Shown: positions 19,301 through 27,942 of the stretch, piece after piece
Numbering within the stretch: the stretch's first letter is position 1
How the letters are laid out: the number at the start of each line of letters is the position of its first letter
Origin: Luxibacter massiliensis
Lineage (GTDB): Bacteria; Bacillota; Clostridia; Lachnospirales; Lachnospiraceae
Length of the DNA stretch: 64,000 bases
Assembly (NCBI RefSeq): GCF_900604355.1
Contig: NZ_UWOE01000001.1
Location: 3,472,001-3,536,000, forward strand
Reading direction: 5' to 3'
Translations under genes and position numbers: made by a program
The notes under the pieces: generated by a model
Told to the model about the DNA's origin: nothing
Databases searched by the model: none
The model's input: only the letters and a program-made list of their open reading frames with translations

Positions 19301-19561
19301 CAGGCCTTCCTCTTTCATCTTCTCATGGCACTTTATTACATTCTGAAAAAAATCCTCTCCCAGGTAGGGGGTATCCAGCCCTATCCGGCAGTGGATATGC
19401 GCCCCTCCCATTCCCATTTCTTTAAATACAGGAACCTGCTCGATTAACTGCTCTGTTTTGAGCCTGCAGTTCCAGGCCCAAAACGGAGCTCCCCTATATG
19501 GGGCAGGAGGGTCTTTAAATACATCTTCCCTCAATTCTTCATGTGATTCTTTGTAAAGCAT
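16343..19561 (-). CDS. Large glycoside hydrolase, GH106-like (rhamnosidase-like)
   Basis: Predicted cytoplasmic glycosidase of 1072 residues; no signal peptide is visible. The N terminus (PFWAWNCRLKTEQL, about residues 26-39, then GGAHIHCRIGLDTPYLGE) matches a family of large clostridial proteins usually annotated as glycosyl hydrolase and distantly related to GH106 alpha-L-rhamnosidases. A TIM-barrel catalytic part with YDEDRWPSG and IFTDEPQTG is followed by a central Rossmann-like region (from about 590) and C-terminal beta-sandwich segments with a jelly-roll look (INGRSVDFKDCGWYVDKSI). GH106 assignment is from pattern recall, not alignment. It starts two bases after the binding-protein stop, so uptake and hydrolysis are tightly coupled. 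Confidence 0.75.
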   Translation of the reverse strand: MLYKESHEELREDVFKDPPAPYRGAPFWAWNCRLKTEQLIEQVPVFKEMGMGGAHIHCRIGLDTPYLGEDFFQNVIKCHEKMKEEGLLCWLYDEDRWPSGTAGGGVTKNSKFRSRFLVWEPYGFCQEAEEGYMAAAKAVRSSERTLLGHYEVILDKEGYLKRYTRISGEECGSVHGDSHIKALSDKNVTRRSVWSAWLEVSGDTPWFNNQAYVNTMDKEAIGEFIRLTHEKYAARLGKDFGKTIPAIFTDEPQTGHKEILFGPFEEKPVVLPFTDDFESSFKGKYGVSVLAHLPELIWERGKGEVSQIRYLYHRHVCERFSEAFGDQVGAWCEGHNLALTGHMMNEWTLYSQTVAAGEVMRPLKAFTLPGIDMLCDRREFSTAKQAQSIARQMGREGCTSEIYGVTGWDFDFRNHKLAGDWQAALGVTVRVPHLTWASMEGEAKRDYPASIGYQSPWYKEYSTIEDHFARLNTVLTRGKPSVDIAVIHPVESYWLYWGCVSQTAAVRQMLETNFENIIQWLLYGLLDFDFISEAVLAEEGQAQEGDGFVMGEMEYRTVIVPACTTLRRNTYERLRAFREAGGHVIFMGKEPEYLDGCKSPLPAALAAQCEQIGYNSSELIEALEKYRKVDVSSVPVDGTDPTRMKHRENGTRTNNMFYQMRKEKDHDWLFLCHVNKPVNEHITYTEKLRITVKGEYIPSLWDTADGNVRKVKAEYIDGCTVITAYTSAHGSLLFKLDTGRVNGEGDVGHVQPEGECIGQECMPLKNPRYLPQPQGYVLEEDNCCLLDLAEYAFDSGPWQQEEELLRIDNYFRQKLEYPKRMEALAQPWTEGEGEKEGHVLKLRFTVSSEIDMGKIELAGENLDRSNIYINGRSVDFKDCGWYVDKSIRRCKIPGLTKGDTIFELHIPFGRKTNIEWYYILGQFGVRVWGRKKVITALPERLYYGDLTTQGFPFYAGNMIYETAVDTEGGSLWIEASHYRGALVQVQVGQKGWKNLILAPYRIDCGRIEKGKHHVRIKVFGNRINAFGAVHNADAAEKWYGPNLWRTTLNKWSYEYQLKEMGLLTTPLFYIKQ

Positions 19562-19563
19562 AG

Positions 19564-20889
19564 TTATTTTACCTGTTCAAACTTCGTCTGCATTGCCGTT
19601 GTCACATCTTCTGCGCTGGCATCCCCTGCAATTACTTCCTGGAACTTCGCAGTCATCTCATCACTCACGCCATTGGGCCATGCATTATTGAGGTTATAAA
19701 TTGTAGACAGTCCGTCATATCTTGCGAAATACTCCTGGATTAACTCCCGGTTGTCAGAAAGGTTATTATGCGCAGGGATATTATCATTGGTCTTTGCCCA
19801 TTCCTCAAAAAGAGGGGTTCCTTCTGTAAACCAATAACTCATTACAGCCTTAACCGCATCCTCATGCCCCTCGTTTGCACCTCCAAAAATACCTTCTGCA
19901 GGAGTCAGGTTGTAGACCATATCCTCGCCCTCCTCATTGGAAGGAAGCATGAACAATCCTCTTTCAAACTCTGCCGCCCCCTCTGCCATCAAGGCTTCCC
20001 AGCCAAAGCTTCCGTCAAAAGTCATAGCGGCACGGCCGTCAATAAACGCCTGTCTGGCCTGATCATGGGAAAGTCCCAGTGTATCTTCCATAACATACCC
20101 GTTATCATACAGATATTTATACTTTTCCACGGCCTCCACCCAGCAGGCATCCGTAAACTTTGTTTCTCCCGTATATAACTGGTCGTCAAACTCAGGGTTA
20201 TCCGCATATATGGCAGAAGCCCCTGTCATGTATATGCCAAACTGAATCACATAGGCATCCTTATCCCCCATGACTATAGGCGTGATTCCAGCACTCTTCA
20301 GTTTTTCACAGCAGTCAATAAACTCTTCCCAATTCATCGGAGCCTCTGAGATCCCTGCCTCCTCGAACATAGACTCATTGTACCAGGTAGTCAAAAAGCT
20401 GGAACCCAGCGGCACTGCGTAATTTTTGTCATCAAATGTAAAAGAGTCCACCATATCTTCCCTAAAATCCCCAATACACTCCAGATCGCTTAAATCCAGG
20501 CAATACCCTGCTTCAATCAATGGCTCTGCCTGTTTGTCAGGCCACCATTCAAACAAGTCAGGGCCCTCCCCGCTGGCAAACTTCATCTGAATGGTAGACT
20601 TATAATTATCACTGGGAAGCTCCTCAACTTCTATGTCTATGTTTGGAAACTGCTCGTGAACCAGTTCAGGCAAAGTCTCATTATAAAACTCATTCTCACC
20701 GCCTGTAATAAACATAAAATTCAAAGTCACATCTTTCCCATCGTATGTGAAACGTGAGTCTGTGCTTTCTGCCTGCCCAGAGCTGCCAGAATCGCTGCTT
20801 TTTTCTGAGCTGCCTCCTGAGCATCCTGTCAGTATCATAGACCCTATCATGCTGAATATCAGCAGTCCGCTTACAATTTTCTTCCTCAT
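19564..20889 (-). CDS. Sugar ABC transporter substrate-binding lipoprotein
   Basis: CUT1-type binding protein, 441 residues, with lipobox ILTGC and the acylated cysteine at residue 23 followed by a Ser/Gly-rich linker. The mature domain shows LNFMFITGGENEF and the later DGRAAMTFDGSFGW block typical of multiple-sugar binding proteins. The ATG at 20889 follows AAGGGAG at 7 nt. In this cluster the binding protein is separated from its permeases by the sensor kinase, the regulator and an amidohydrolase. Its own leader contains a perfect 16-bp palindrome. Confidence 0.92.
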   Translation of the reverse strand: MRKKIVSGLLIFSMIGSMILTGCSGGSSEKSSDSGSSGQAESTDSRFTYDGKDVTLNFMFITGGENEFYNETLPELVHEQFPNIDIEVEELPSDNYKSTIQMKFASGEGPDLFEWWPDKQAEPLIEAGYCLDLSDLECIGDFREDMVDSFTFDDKNYAVPLGSSFLTTWYNESMFEEAGISEAPMNWEEFIDCCEKLKSAGITPIVMGDKDAYVIQFGIYMTGASAIYADNPEFDDQLYTGETKFTDACWVEAVEKYKYLYDNGYVMEDTLGLSHDQARQAFIDGRAAMTFDGSFGWEALMAEGAAEFERGLFMLPSNEEGEDMVYNLTPAEGIFGGANEGHEDAVKAVMSYWFTEGTPLFEEWAKTNDNIPAHNNLSDNRELIQEYFARYDGLSTIYNLNNAWPNGVSDEMTAKFQEVIAGDASAEDVTTAMQTKFEQVK

Positions 20890-20912
20890 TTTCTTTCTCC
20901 CTTCTTTTGCTT

Positions 20913-20928
20913 AAATTTCCGGAAATTT
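20913..20928. promoter_or_regulatory. Perfect palindrome AAATTTCCGGAAATTT upstream of the binding protein
   Basis: A perfect 16-bp dyad 24 bp upstream of the start codon at 20889, between it and any internal promoter in the 132-bp gap. It could be an operator for the cluster's AraC-type regulator or a small transcript hairpin. No protein is assigned. Confidence 0.35.
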
Positions 20929-21021
20929 CTCAGTAATCTGCAGTACTTCTAACTTCGGAAGCCTTTCATTCCCTTGGATACAATATAGCATCGCCCAAGT
21001 AACTTTTTATTTTATTATCAG

Positions 21022-21783
21022 TCACTTTTCATGGCACTGTAAGCCGATGCCGAAAACGCTCTCCGCTGTCCTGTAAAATAACTGTTCCTCCCACTCAGGG
21101 TAATCTTCCAGTATTCTTCTGTATTTTGCCAGCTCTGTAGGGAGCTGGAGGGGGGAATCTGAGGAAAACATCACTCTTTCGGGCCCTAAGGCCAACAGGG
21201 CGCTTAAGGTTTCCCCGATTCCACATCCACTGGGTTCAATATATACCTGGCTGAATTGTTCTGCCAGCCTGATTGCCTGCGAAGCAAAAAAGCCATTTCC
21301 AAGATGGGCGATAACCAGTTTCACATCCGGAAACTTCCTGGCCGCCTTCCACAATTTTGCAGGGTCTGAAAAAGGAACCCCGTATCCTGTATGTACCATA
21401 ACAGGCACGCCAAGTTTTCTGGCATTTTCGAATACAAACAGCCCATCCTTTGACTCCGGGTCCACGGCATGTCCTACAGGCGTCAGCTTTATCCCCACAA
21501 AGTGGAGTTCTTCTATACACCGTGCTGCCTCCACAGCATATTCCTGATGTCTGAAATGGGGGTTTATAGACGCCATCCCCCAGTAGTTTTTATTTCTTTC
21601 ACAAAACTTTGCTATCCTGTCGTGGTATCTTCTTGTGTCCTCAACATATGGCCTGCCTATAAATGGCTGTATAATTCCACCTGTTATTCCATATTTGTGG
21701 TTTGCCTCCAGCAGTTCATATTCTGAATGGCTGCAGTCAAATATCACGTCATCTCCCAGATGGCAATGGGCATCCAATATCAT
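21022..21783 (-). CDS. Amidohydrolase-superfamily hydrolase (possible lactonase)
   Basis: Metal-dependent hydrolase of the amidohydrolase_2 group, 253 residues. The metal ligands are all visible: DAHCHLG (residues 4-10, HxH), VMVHTGYG, LVIAHLGNG and the C-terminal aspartate in FSSDSPLQ. Relatives include sugar lactonases (for example L-fucono- or L-rhamnono-lactonase), decarboxylases and other hydrolases. Its place between the regulator and the binding protein, with a DHDPS-type aldolase and a hydroxyacid dehydrogenase downstream, makes a sugar lactonase a reasonable guess. The substrate is inference only. Confidence 0.82.
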   Translation of the reverse strand: MILDAHCHLGDDVIFDCSHSEYELLEANHKYGITGGIIQPFIGRPYVEDTRRYHDRIAKFCERNKNYWGMASINPHFRHQEYAVEAARCIEELHFVGIKLTPVGHAVDPESKDGLFVFENARKLGVPVMVHTGYGVPFSDPAKLWKAARKFPDVKLVIAHLGNGFFASQAIRLAEQFSQVYIEPSGCGIGETLSALLALGPERVMFSSDSPLQLPTELAKYRRILEDYPEWEEQLFYRTAESVFGIGLQCHEK

Positions 21784-21844
21784 AATCCATTTCCTTCTTT
21801 CCTGTTATCTTGGGAACATTTGAAATTTCCCTCATATAATTCTC

Positions 21845-23398
21845 TTACTTATCTCGGTACAATTTTCTATATTCCTGGGGAGTTTTCCCTGTCTCTCTTT
21901 TGAAAACCTTGAAGAAATACTTAGGGTTCACATACCCAATCTCGCTTGAAATAAACTCAATTGAAAATTCTGTCTCTGACAGCATTCTTTTTGCCTGCCC
22001 TACACGGATTTCAGTCAGGTATTCATTGAAGGCCACCCCTTTTTCCTTTAAGGCGCCCCGCACTGCCGCCTGGCTCACAAAAAGACTTTCTGCAGCCGTC
22101 TGTACAGTTATCTTCTTTCTATAATTTCTCTGCATAAAATCTATGATCTGCCCGAACATATCATTTTTTGCAGCTTTATTTCCTGTCACAGACTGTAAAA
22201 TAAGCAATATATAACCCGAAATTTCCTGCTGCATCTTTCTGAGGTTCATCTCAAAAATATACCGCGTGTCAAAATATCTCATTATATCATCTGATTCTAC
22301 TCCCTTTGACGATGCGTAATCATTTATCTGCCGTATCATATAATCCACGGTTTTTTTAATATCCCCCAAGGTAAAGATTGAAATATCTATGCTCTGGAAA
22401 AAGCTTTCCATTATTATGCTGCATTGGGATATATCATATTTCATCCTCCTAACCCAGTCGTCCATACATTCTTTGGAGTAAATAAGCCTGTATTCCCGGT
22501 CCTGTGCATCCTCTTCTATGATTCTGCTTTTCTCCCCGGCCATAATCCCCCTGAGCAGCCTGTCGTTGTTCTTCTGCACATCCTTAAGCCTGGAAAAATG
22601 TTCAACAGGCCCCCCTATGACACAGAAAATACTTCCCACATTTTCCCTGTCATATAGCTCTTTTATTTTTTCGCATACCCTCTTCGCCCTTAACAGTAAA
22701 TACTGCTCCCTGTCCTCCTCCATATAAAGCAGGACAAAAAATTGCCGCTTTGATAGCGTATTCTGTACCACCGCCCACTGGATGCTCCCCTTAATTTCAC
22801 CGCAGGCAGTAAATGCTAATTCATATGCTTTCCTCGACTTCGCATTCACAGTAACCATAACCATGTGCAGGGCAGGCCCGAATCCCCCCTGTTCCCCGGA
22901 CGGGACTTCCTCTTCAGCGCCCAGTATAATTCTCTGAAGATTCTTAGTCCTGTCCTCTTCCTCCATCCAGATTATCTTTTTCTCTGCGTCTATAAGCTGC
23001 CGCCGCTTTTCTATTTCTTCCGCTGCTTTTTTTAGCTGCCCGGCTATCTCCTCCGCCGAAAATGGCTTCAGGACATATCCGATTACGCGGCTCTCAATGG
23101 CCTTGTGCATATATTCAAAATCTTTAAAACTGCTGATCACAATGACCGGCTGCTGCAAGTTTTCTTCCCTTAATTGTTCCAGGAATTTCACGCCGTCCAT
23201 TTTATTCATCTTCATATCAGTGATAATAAAATCCGGAGATTTTTCTCTGATTAACTCCAGTCCTTTTATGCCGTTGGAGGCCTCGCCCACACATTGATAT
23301 TGAGCTCCCCCTGCTTCCCATATCTTCTTAACGATCCCCTTTCTGATAATCACCTCATCATCAATCACTATATACGTATAGATCCCGATTATCCTCAC
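21845..23398 (-). CDS. Response regulator with AraC-type DNA-binding domain (YesN-like)
   Basis: Partner of the upstream YesM-type kinase, 517 residues. The receiver domain has the phosphorylated aspartate in FIITDMKMNKMDG (about residue 60); the C terminus is a two-HTH AraC/XylS domain ending YFFKVFKRETGKTPQEYR. The middle 250 residues are the variable linker usual in YesN-like regulators. The start is uncertain: the coding frame overlaps the kinase gene, and the only canonical codon before the receiver domain is GTG at 23398. A strong GGGAGGTGAGG overlaps that codon and sits 5-8 nt before in-frame ATA and ATC codons. It probably activates this sugar cluster. Confidence 0.9.
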   Translation of the reverse strand: MRIIGIYTYIVIDDEVIIRKGIVKKIWEAGGAQYQCVGEASNGIKGLELIREKSPDFIITDMKMNKMDGVKFLEQLREENLQQPVIVISSFKDFEYMHKAIESRVIGYVLKPFSAEEIAGQLKKAAEEIEKRRQLIDAEKKIIWMEEEDRTKNLQRIILGAEEEVPSGEQGGFGPALHMVMVTVNAKSRKAYELAFTACGEIKGSIQWAVVQNTLSKRQFFVLLYMEEDREQYLLLRAKRVCEKIKELYDRENVGSIFCVIGGPVEHFSRLKDVQKNNDRLLRGIMAGEKSRIIEEDAQDREYRLIYSKECMDDWVRRMKYDISQCSIIMESFFQSIDISIFTLGDIKKTVDYMIRQINDYASSKGVESDDIMRYFDTRYIFEMNLRKMQQEISGYILLILQSVTGNKAAKNDMFGQIIDFMQRNYRKKITVQTAAESLFVSQAAVRGALKEKGVAFNEYLTEIRVGQAKRMLSETEFSIEFISSEIGYVNPKYFFKVFKRETGKTPQEYRKLYRDK

Positions 23399-25178
23399 CT
23401 CCCAGCGTGTATTTCAAAGGCAGCCTGATTTCCACAAGAACGCCTCCGCCCTCTATATTTGCAATATCCAGTCCATATTTATCTGAATATACAAGCTGTA
23501 TCCTTCTCTGAATATTTTCAAGGCCTATGCTATGCCCTTGCTTCAGTCCCGTGTCAGGCTTCTCGTCAAGATGCCTCGTTACTCCAGAAATCCTCTGCCT
23601 GAGAGCCTGCAGGTTTTCTACCGGAATATTCTCCCCTCCATTTTCGATCTGAACCAATAATCCCTGCCCTTCTTTTACTGCACGTATGACAATATACCAT
23701 CCATTCTCAATATCAATCATCCCATGTTCAATCGCGTTTTCCACAATGGGCTGCAGCATAAACTTAAGAACAGCACATCTTCTCAAGGCGTCTGGTATCT
23801 CTTCTATCACCTGGATTTCATTTCCAAACCGGATCTCCTGGATTTCCGTATATCTTCTTATATTTTCTATTTCTGCTTCCAGTGTCTCTTCTGTTTTCTC
23901 AAAGTCCATACTGTAATGCAGCATATCGCCAAGAGACTTAGACATGAGGGCTATCCGTTGATCCCCTTCCATATCTGCAAGGCAGTTTATGTTTTCCAGG
24001 GTATTAAACAAAAAATGGGAATTAATCTGGGACATCAGCCCATTCAGCTTTTCCTTCAGAAGATGGATCTGGCTGATATAGCGCTCCTGTATCAGTTCAT
24101 GGATCTGGCTGATCATCCGGTCAAACTCTTTATACAGTATCCCGATTTCATCCTTCCGCCCTTTATACACACTGTCAACACGCATCTCATTCTCCGGCAC
24201 CCTAAGCATGGTTACTGAAAGCCTCACAATGGGTTCGATAAAATGCTTCTCAATCACAACTGCAGACAATGTAATAAATACAATACAGCCTGCAATAATC
24301 AATATAAAGTTTCTTGTGTTTTCCCTATAGAGTACGCCGAGTTCTTCCACATCATATCTTGATATTATTTTCCATCCGTTTATCCCAAGGCTCCGGAATA
24401 TATACCCTCCGCTGCCAGTCTCTATAAAACCTTCGGACTGCTCCTGTACCTTACTTAACTCACTGCTGTCAAGGTCTATCTTCCCAGCAATCTCATATAT
24501 ACGTTCTCCTCCTTCACCGAGTATTGCAGCAGCGTCATCTAATATGGCGTCATCCATCTCTTCTATAAATTCCGTATTGCACACCACTGCAATATAAGAA
24601 ATCTTATTTCCAGCTTCATCTGATACAGGCCTGACCTCTATAAAATATTTTTCTTTGCCCGCGTCATCATAAGGCTGCCAGAACATCATGGCCTGATAGA
24701 TATTTTCCAACGTGATTTCTCTATACCACTGGCTGTCTTTATAATTATTTTCCAGGTAAAAATCCTTTGACTTTGTATAAGAGTAAGTGTATCCGCTTCT
24801 GTTAAACAGATAGACTCCCTCCACGTATTTATTGTTGCGGATAAGATTACTGCAGATGTAAATAAATTTCCTGTAGTTTTTAAGTCTGTCAATGGCAGAT
24901 AAAGAAGAATTTTCTTCCTCCTGGACGGACATGGAGCGGATAAAATATTCACTCTCATACTGGCTGAAGATCAGCGAAGTCACAAGATCATCTATTTCCT
25001 TAAATACAGTATCCGCCTGGTATACAGCCTTATCTATCTCACCAGATGCAATGGTTTTGGTCTGTTCATTATAAAATTCATAAGAGCTTTTTAAATGAAG
25101 TGCAAAAAGAATTAGAACTGGTATAATAGACACACACAAAAGTCCGAAAGTAAACTTCTTCTTTAAACTATTGTTCAT
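23361..25178 (-). CDS. YesM-type sensor histidine kinase
   Basis: Membrane sensor kinase of the LytS/YesM family, 605 residues. It has an N-terminal transmembrane helix (about residues 10-30), a large extracellular sensor, a second helix near 290-310, a HAMP-like linker, a His_kinase box with the phosphorylated histidine in INSHFLFNTLENI, and a HATPase domain (MLQPIVENAIEHGM, GIGLENIQRRI). Such kinases usually sense extracellular oligosaccharides or the loaded binding protein. It lies between the permeases and the response regulator, with 18 bp before it and an overlap of about 38 bp after it. Confidence 0.93.
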   Translation of the reverse strand: MNNSLKKKFTFGLLCVSIIPVLILFALHLKSSYEFYNEQTKTIASGEIDKAVYQADTVFKEIDDLVTSLIFSQYESEYFIRSMSVQEEENSSLSAIDRLKNYRKFIYICSNLIRNNKYVEGVYLFNRSGYTYSYTKSKDFYLENNYKDSQWYREITLENIYQAMMFWQPYDDAGKEKYFIEVRPVSDEAGNKISYIAVVCNTEFIEEMDDAILDDAAAILGEGGERIYEIAGKIDLDSSELSKVQEQSEGFIETGSGGYIFRSLGINGWKIISRYDVEELGVLYRENTRNFILIIAGCIVFITLSAVVIEKHFIEPIVRLSVTMLRVPENEMRVDSVYKGRKDEIGILYKEFDRMISQIHELIQERYISQIHLLKEKLNGLMSQINSHFLFNTLENINCLADMEGDQRIALMSKSLGDMLHYSMDFEKTEETLEAEIENIRRYTEIQEIRFGNEIQVIEEIPDALRRCAVLKFMLQPIVENAIEHGMIDIENGWYIVIRAVKEGQGLLVQIENGGENIPVENLQALRQRISGVTRHLDEKPDTGLKQGHSIGLENIQRRIQLVYSDKYGLDIANIEGGGVLVEIRLPLKYTLGGEDNRDLYVYSD

Positions 25179-25196
25179 TTGAAACCTCCGAGTATT

Positions 25197-26030
25197 CTAC
25201 CCCTTTACAGCGCCCACTGTCAGTCCTCCGACAAACTGCTTCTGCAAAAATGCATATATAACTAATATTGGCAGCGCACTTAAAAAACATGCAGCAAAAA
25301 GTGTCGTCCACTGTGTAGGCTTCTGCATATCACCTAAAAATGAAAGCATAACTAAGGGCAGAGTCTTTTTCGTGGAGGATGACAAAAAAAGCATAGATAA
25401 AAAGAAATCATTCCATATAGGCACTCCCTGAGTGATGATAATTGACGCAAGCACAGGTTTTGTCAGAGGCACCACTACCTTGCAGAATGTCCCCACCCTG
25501 CTTGCGCCATCGATCCTTGCCGCCTCCTCCAGTGCAAGGGGCACGCCTGACTTCACAAAATTAGTATAGACGAAAATAGAAAAAGGGATGGATATTGTAA
25601 CATACATCACAATAGGCGCCATATAGCTGTTATTAATTTTTAAAGAACGCATAATGCTGTAAATGGGGATGATTGACATCTGGGCCGATATCATCATGCC
25701 GGCCAAAAAGAAAACCTGCAGAAATCCCCCTATCTTTGTTTTTAGCCTGGCCAGGGCATATCCAGCCAGGGACGCTGTTACAAGCAAGATTGCCACACTT
25801 GAAAATGTAGTAATTATACTGTTCTTAAGGGAGCGGAAATAGTGCATATCCTCAAATGCCTCTTTATAACTCTCCAAAGAAAACTCATTAAACAACTGCA
25901 GGAAGGATGTGCCATTGTCGGGTGAACGAAAAGACCCGGACAGTGCAATTAAAAGCGGGGAAAGCATAAGGACAAAAAACAGAATAATAAGTATGCTCCA
26001 CACAATTTCCTTTTTTGTTGATTTTTTCAT
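25197..26030 (-). CDS. Sugar ABC transporter permease (MalG-type)
   Basis: Membrane subunit of the second CUT1 importer, 277 residues. EAA loop LEEAARIDGASRVGTF near residues 170-185 and the usual C-terminal VGGLTVGAVKG. First transmembrane helix about residues 11-31. Its start overlaps the stop codon of the preceding permease by one base, so the two are coupled. As in the first cluster, no ATPase gene is nearby. Confidence 0.93.
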   Translation of the reverse strand: MKKSTKKEIVWSILIILFFVLMLSPLLIALSGSFRSPDNGTSFLQLFNEFSLESYKEAFEDMHYFRSLKNSIITTFSSVAILLVTASLAGYALARLKTKIGGFLQVFFLAGMMISAQMSIIPIYSIMRSLKINNSYMAPIVMYVTISIPFSIFVYTNFVKSGVPLALEEAARIDGASRVGTFCKVVVPLTKPVLASIIITQGVPIWNDFFLSMLFLSSSTKKTLPLVMLSFLGDMQKPTQWTTLFAACFLSALPILVIYAFLQKQFVGGLTVGAVKG

Positions 26031-26905
26031 TATGCCTCCACCTCCCTTTTCTTAAAGAAATATAGTACCACGCAGGAAACTACAAGTATAAGTACAAAGG
26101 CCGATGCCGCGAGCGCCTCGGCAGTCCCATATTGATACTCTACAAAGGCCAGCTTATACACGCTGTACATCAAAGTACTTGATGAATTGCCCGGGCCGCC
26201 CCCTGTCAGAGTAAACACATAATCGAAAGACTTGAATCCATTGATCAGTCCCAGCATTACATTAATGGCAATAGTATTGGCGAGCATCGGTATTTTTACC
26301 TTGAACATCTCCTGATACCATTTACAGCCGTCTATTTTGGCTGACTCAATTACTTCGTCCGGCAGATTCTGCAGTCCCGCCAAATAAATCAGCGTCATTG
26401 TCCCACAGGTCTTCCATTGCTCTACAAAAGCACATGCAATTAGCGCCGTGCCTGTGCCGCCCAGGAGATTCGGGGCAGACTCGCCTGCCCCAAAGACGTC
26501 GAACACGCTATAAATCATCCCATAATAAGGCGCATATACATAACTCCATATAAATGCCACTACGACCGTACTAAATAATGCAGGTATGTAAAATGTAGTC
26601 CTGAACGCCCCCTTAAGCCGCATTTTCATATTGAGTATAAAGGCCAGCACCAGGGCGAGGACATTCCCGAATATCACAGTAAAAAGTGTATAGATACCCG
26701 TATTTTTCAGTGCATTTAAAAGCGTACCATCTCTCATCAAAAACTGGAAGTTGTCCAATCCTACAAATTTATAGTCCCCCACTCCTGACCAGTCTGTAAA
26801 CCCATAATAAAATGACATTAATACAGGTGAAACCCAGAATACTACATACAGCAGAAGAGCTGGGAGAATAAAATAATATAGGCTTCTGTTTACTTTACTT
26901 TTCAC
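26030..26905 (-). CDS. Sugar ABC transporter permease (MalF-type)
   Basis: First gene of the minus-strand glycoside cluster, 291 residues. EAA loop VIESAKIDGCKWYQEMF near residue 190; six helices expected, the first at about residues 8-30. I choose the GTG at 26905 because AAGGGG precedes it by 6-7 nt and the protein then starts just before the first helix. Longer frames begin at 27046 but carry an N terminus encoded by repeat-like DNA with no homology. No clear promoter was found in the 220 bp upstream. Confidence 0.9.
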   Translation of the reverse strand: MKSKVNRSLYYFILPALLLYVVFWVSPVLMSFYYGFTDWSGVGDYKFVGLDNFQFLMRDGTLLNALKNTGIYTLFTVIFGNVLALVLAFILNMKMRLKGAFRTTFYIPALFSTVVVAFIWSYVYAPYYGMIYSVFDVFGAGESAPNLLGGTGTALIACAFVEQWKTCGTMTLIYLAGLQNLPDEVIESAKIDGCKWYQEMFKVKIPMLANTIAINVMLGLINGFKSFDYVFTLTGGGPGNSSSTLMYSVYKLAFVEYQYGTAEALAASAFVLILVVSCVVLYFFKKREVEA

Positions 26906-26954
26906 TTCTTTCCCCTTTCTTTTAGACAGTTTGATAAACATGATTTTGTACCTG

Positions 26955-27017
26955 GACATGGCGCCCTTAGATATACTTTTTGAACTGCTAGTATCCAACA
27001 AGGCATATCCTTTTTGG
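26955..27017. repeat. Degenerate, rearranged copy of repeat family R1
   Basis: Fragments of family R1 (ACTTTTTGAACTGCTA, TCCAACAAGGCATA, GGCGCCCTTAG) occur here out of their usual order, upstream of the first permease. The copy is too diverged to define its ends. The neighbouring 27040-27110 stretch, with two short AGTAACTTTT motifs, shows nothing else I can name. Confidence 0.35.
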
Positions 27018-27124
27018 TATAGCGCCTTGCATACTGAGGGTAACATAGGGAAAGTAACTTTTTGTTTTTGGGGACAGTAACTTTTATTAAGGGACTCTTC
27101 GAATGCAGCCTTATGGATACACGC

Positions 27125-27159
27125 AAAAAACCTCCCGGTACCAAAGTCCCCGGAGGTTT
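27125..27159 (-). terminator. Terminator of the lipoprotein gene at 27191
   Basis: On the minus strand, stem AAACCTCC.GG / CC.GGAGGTTT followed by six T residues. It ends the lipoprotein gene upstream and insulates the glycoside cluster from it. Confidence 0.8.
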
Positions 27160-27190
27160 ATAAAATATTCTTAAATTATATATTTCACCC

Positions 27191-27760
27191 CTATCTCATA
27201 GAAATAATAGAGCATCTTCCCTCTAAATTATCTGAGAAAGTAGCACTGAAAACCACATGATGCTTATCCACCCAGGAATAACGTTTAGAAGTGGATGTCT
27301 TTCCTGCAAGAATACCCGCTTCTCCTCCAACCTTTTCTACCATTTCCTCATAAGTAAAAGAAGTTCCACTCTCGAGGGCTTCCTCAATATCATAGTAGCA
27401 GGATAAATCGACCTTATCATTTGCGTATGCCTCTTTCTTAAAGTTTAATCCAAGCGTCATATCGCCGGCAGTCATATTTGCTACAATAGATGTTTCATCC
27501 TCAAATTTCCATTTGTACTCTTCTTTATATTCATTTTTCTCTGCTTCGAATCCAATAATCCCATTGATTTCTTCTATTGTATTAGAAGTTTCTATGGATT
27601 CAAAATATTTCTCCGCTTCATGATTAGGTTCTGCCTCTGCAGCAGCCTCCTGCGCCTGCTTGTTTTGCTGATCCGCCTTCTCACTCTTCCCACAGCCTGC
27701 AAGTGAAGAAGTAAATAAAACTGCCGCCAAAGTAACCAAAATAATTTTTCTCTTTTTCAT
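27191..27760 (-). CDS. Hypothetical lipoprotein
   Basis: Secreted lipoprotein of 189 residues. The signal peptide ends in the lipobox SLAGC (cysteine at residue 23), followed by a charged Lys/Gln/Glu-rich linker. The remaining domain has no motif I recognise; it contains EEINGIIGFEAEKNEY and ends in a basic GRCSIISMR. It has its own terminator downstream and about 180 bp of noncoding DNA upstream, so it is probably a single-gene unit. Function unknown. Confidence 0.75.
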   Translation of the reverse strand: MKKRKIILVTLAAVLFTSSLAGCGKSEKADQQNKQAQEAAAEAEPNHEAEKYFESIETSNTIEEINGIIGFEAEKNEYKEEYKWKFEDETSIVANMTAGDMTLGLNFKKEAYANDKVDLSCYYDIEEALESGTSFTYEEMVEKVGGEAGILAGKTSTSKRYSWVDKHHVVFSATFSDNLEGRCSIISMR

Positions 27761-27942
27761 TTGTAACCCCTCCGTCTCAATTTAATTTATCTTTTTTACA
27801 TATTATACCACCTTTATATACCATTCATAATAAAAATTAACATAGCCTTAACAATGTATAGGACAAAGAATGTGCCTCCGGCGCATAGTATATCACAGAG
27901 GTGTTTGGCCGCCAATATAGCAGAAAGCATCTGTTTTTACTA

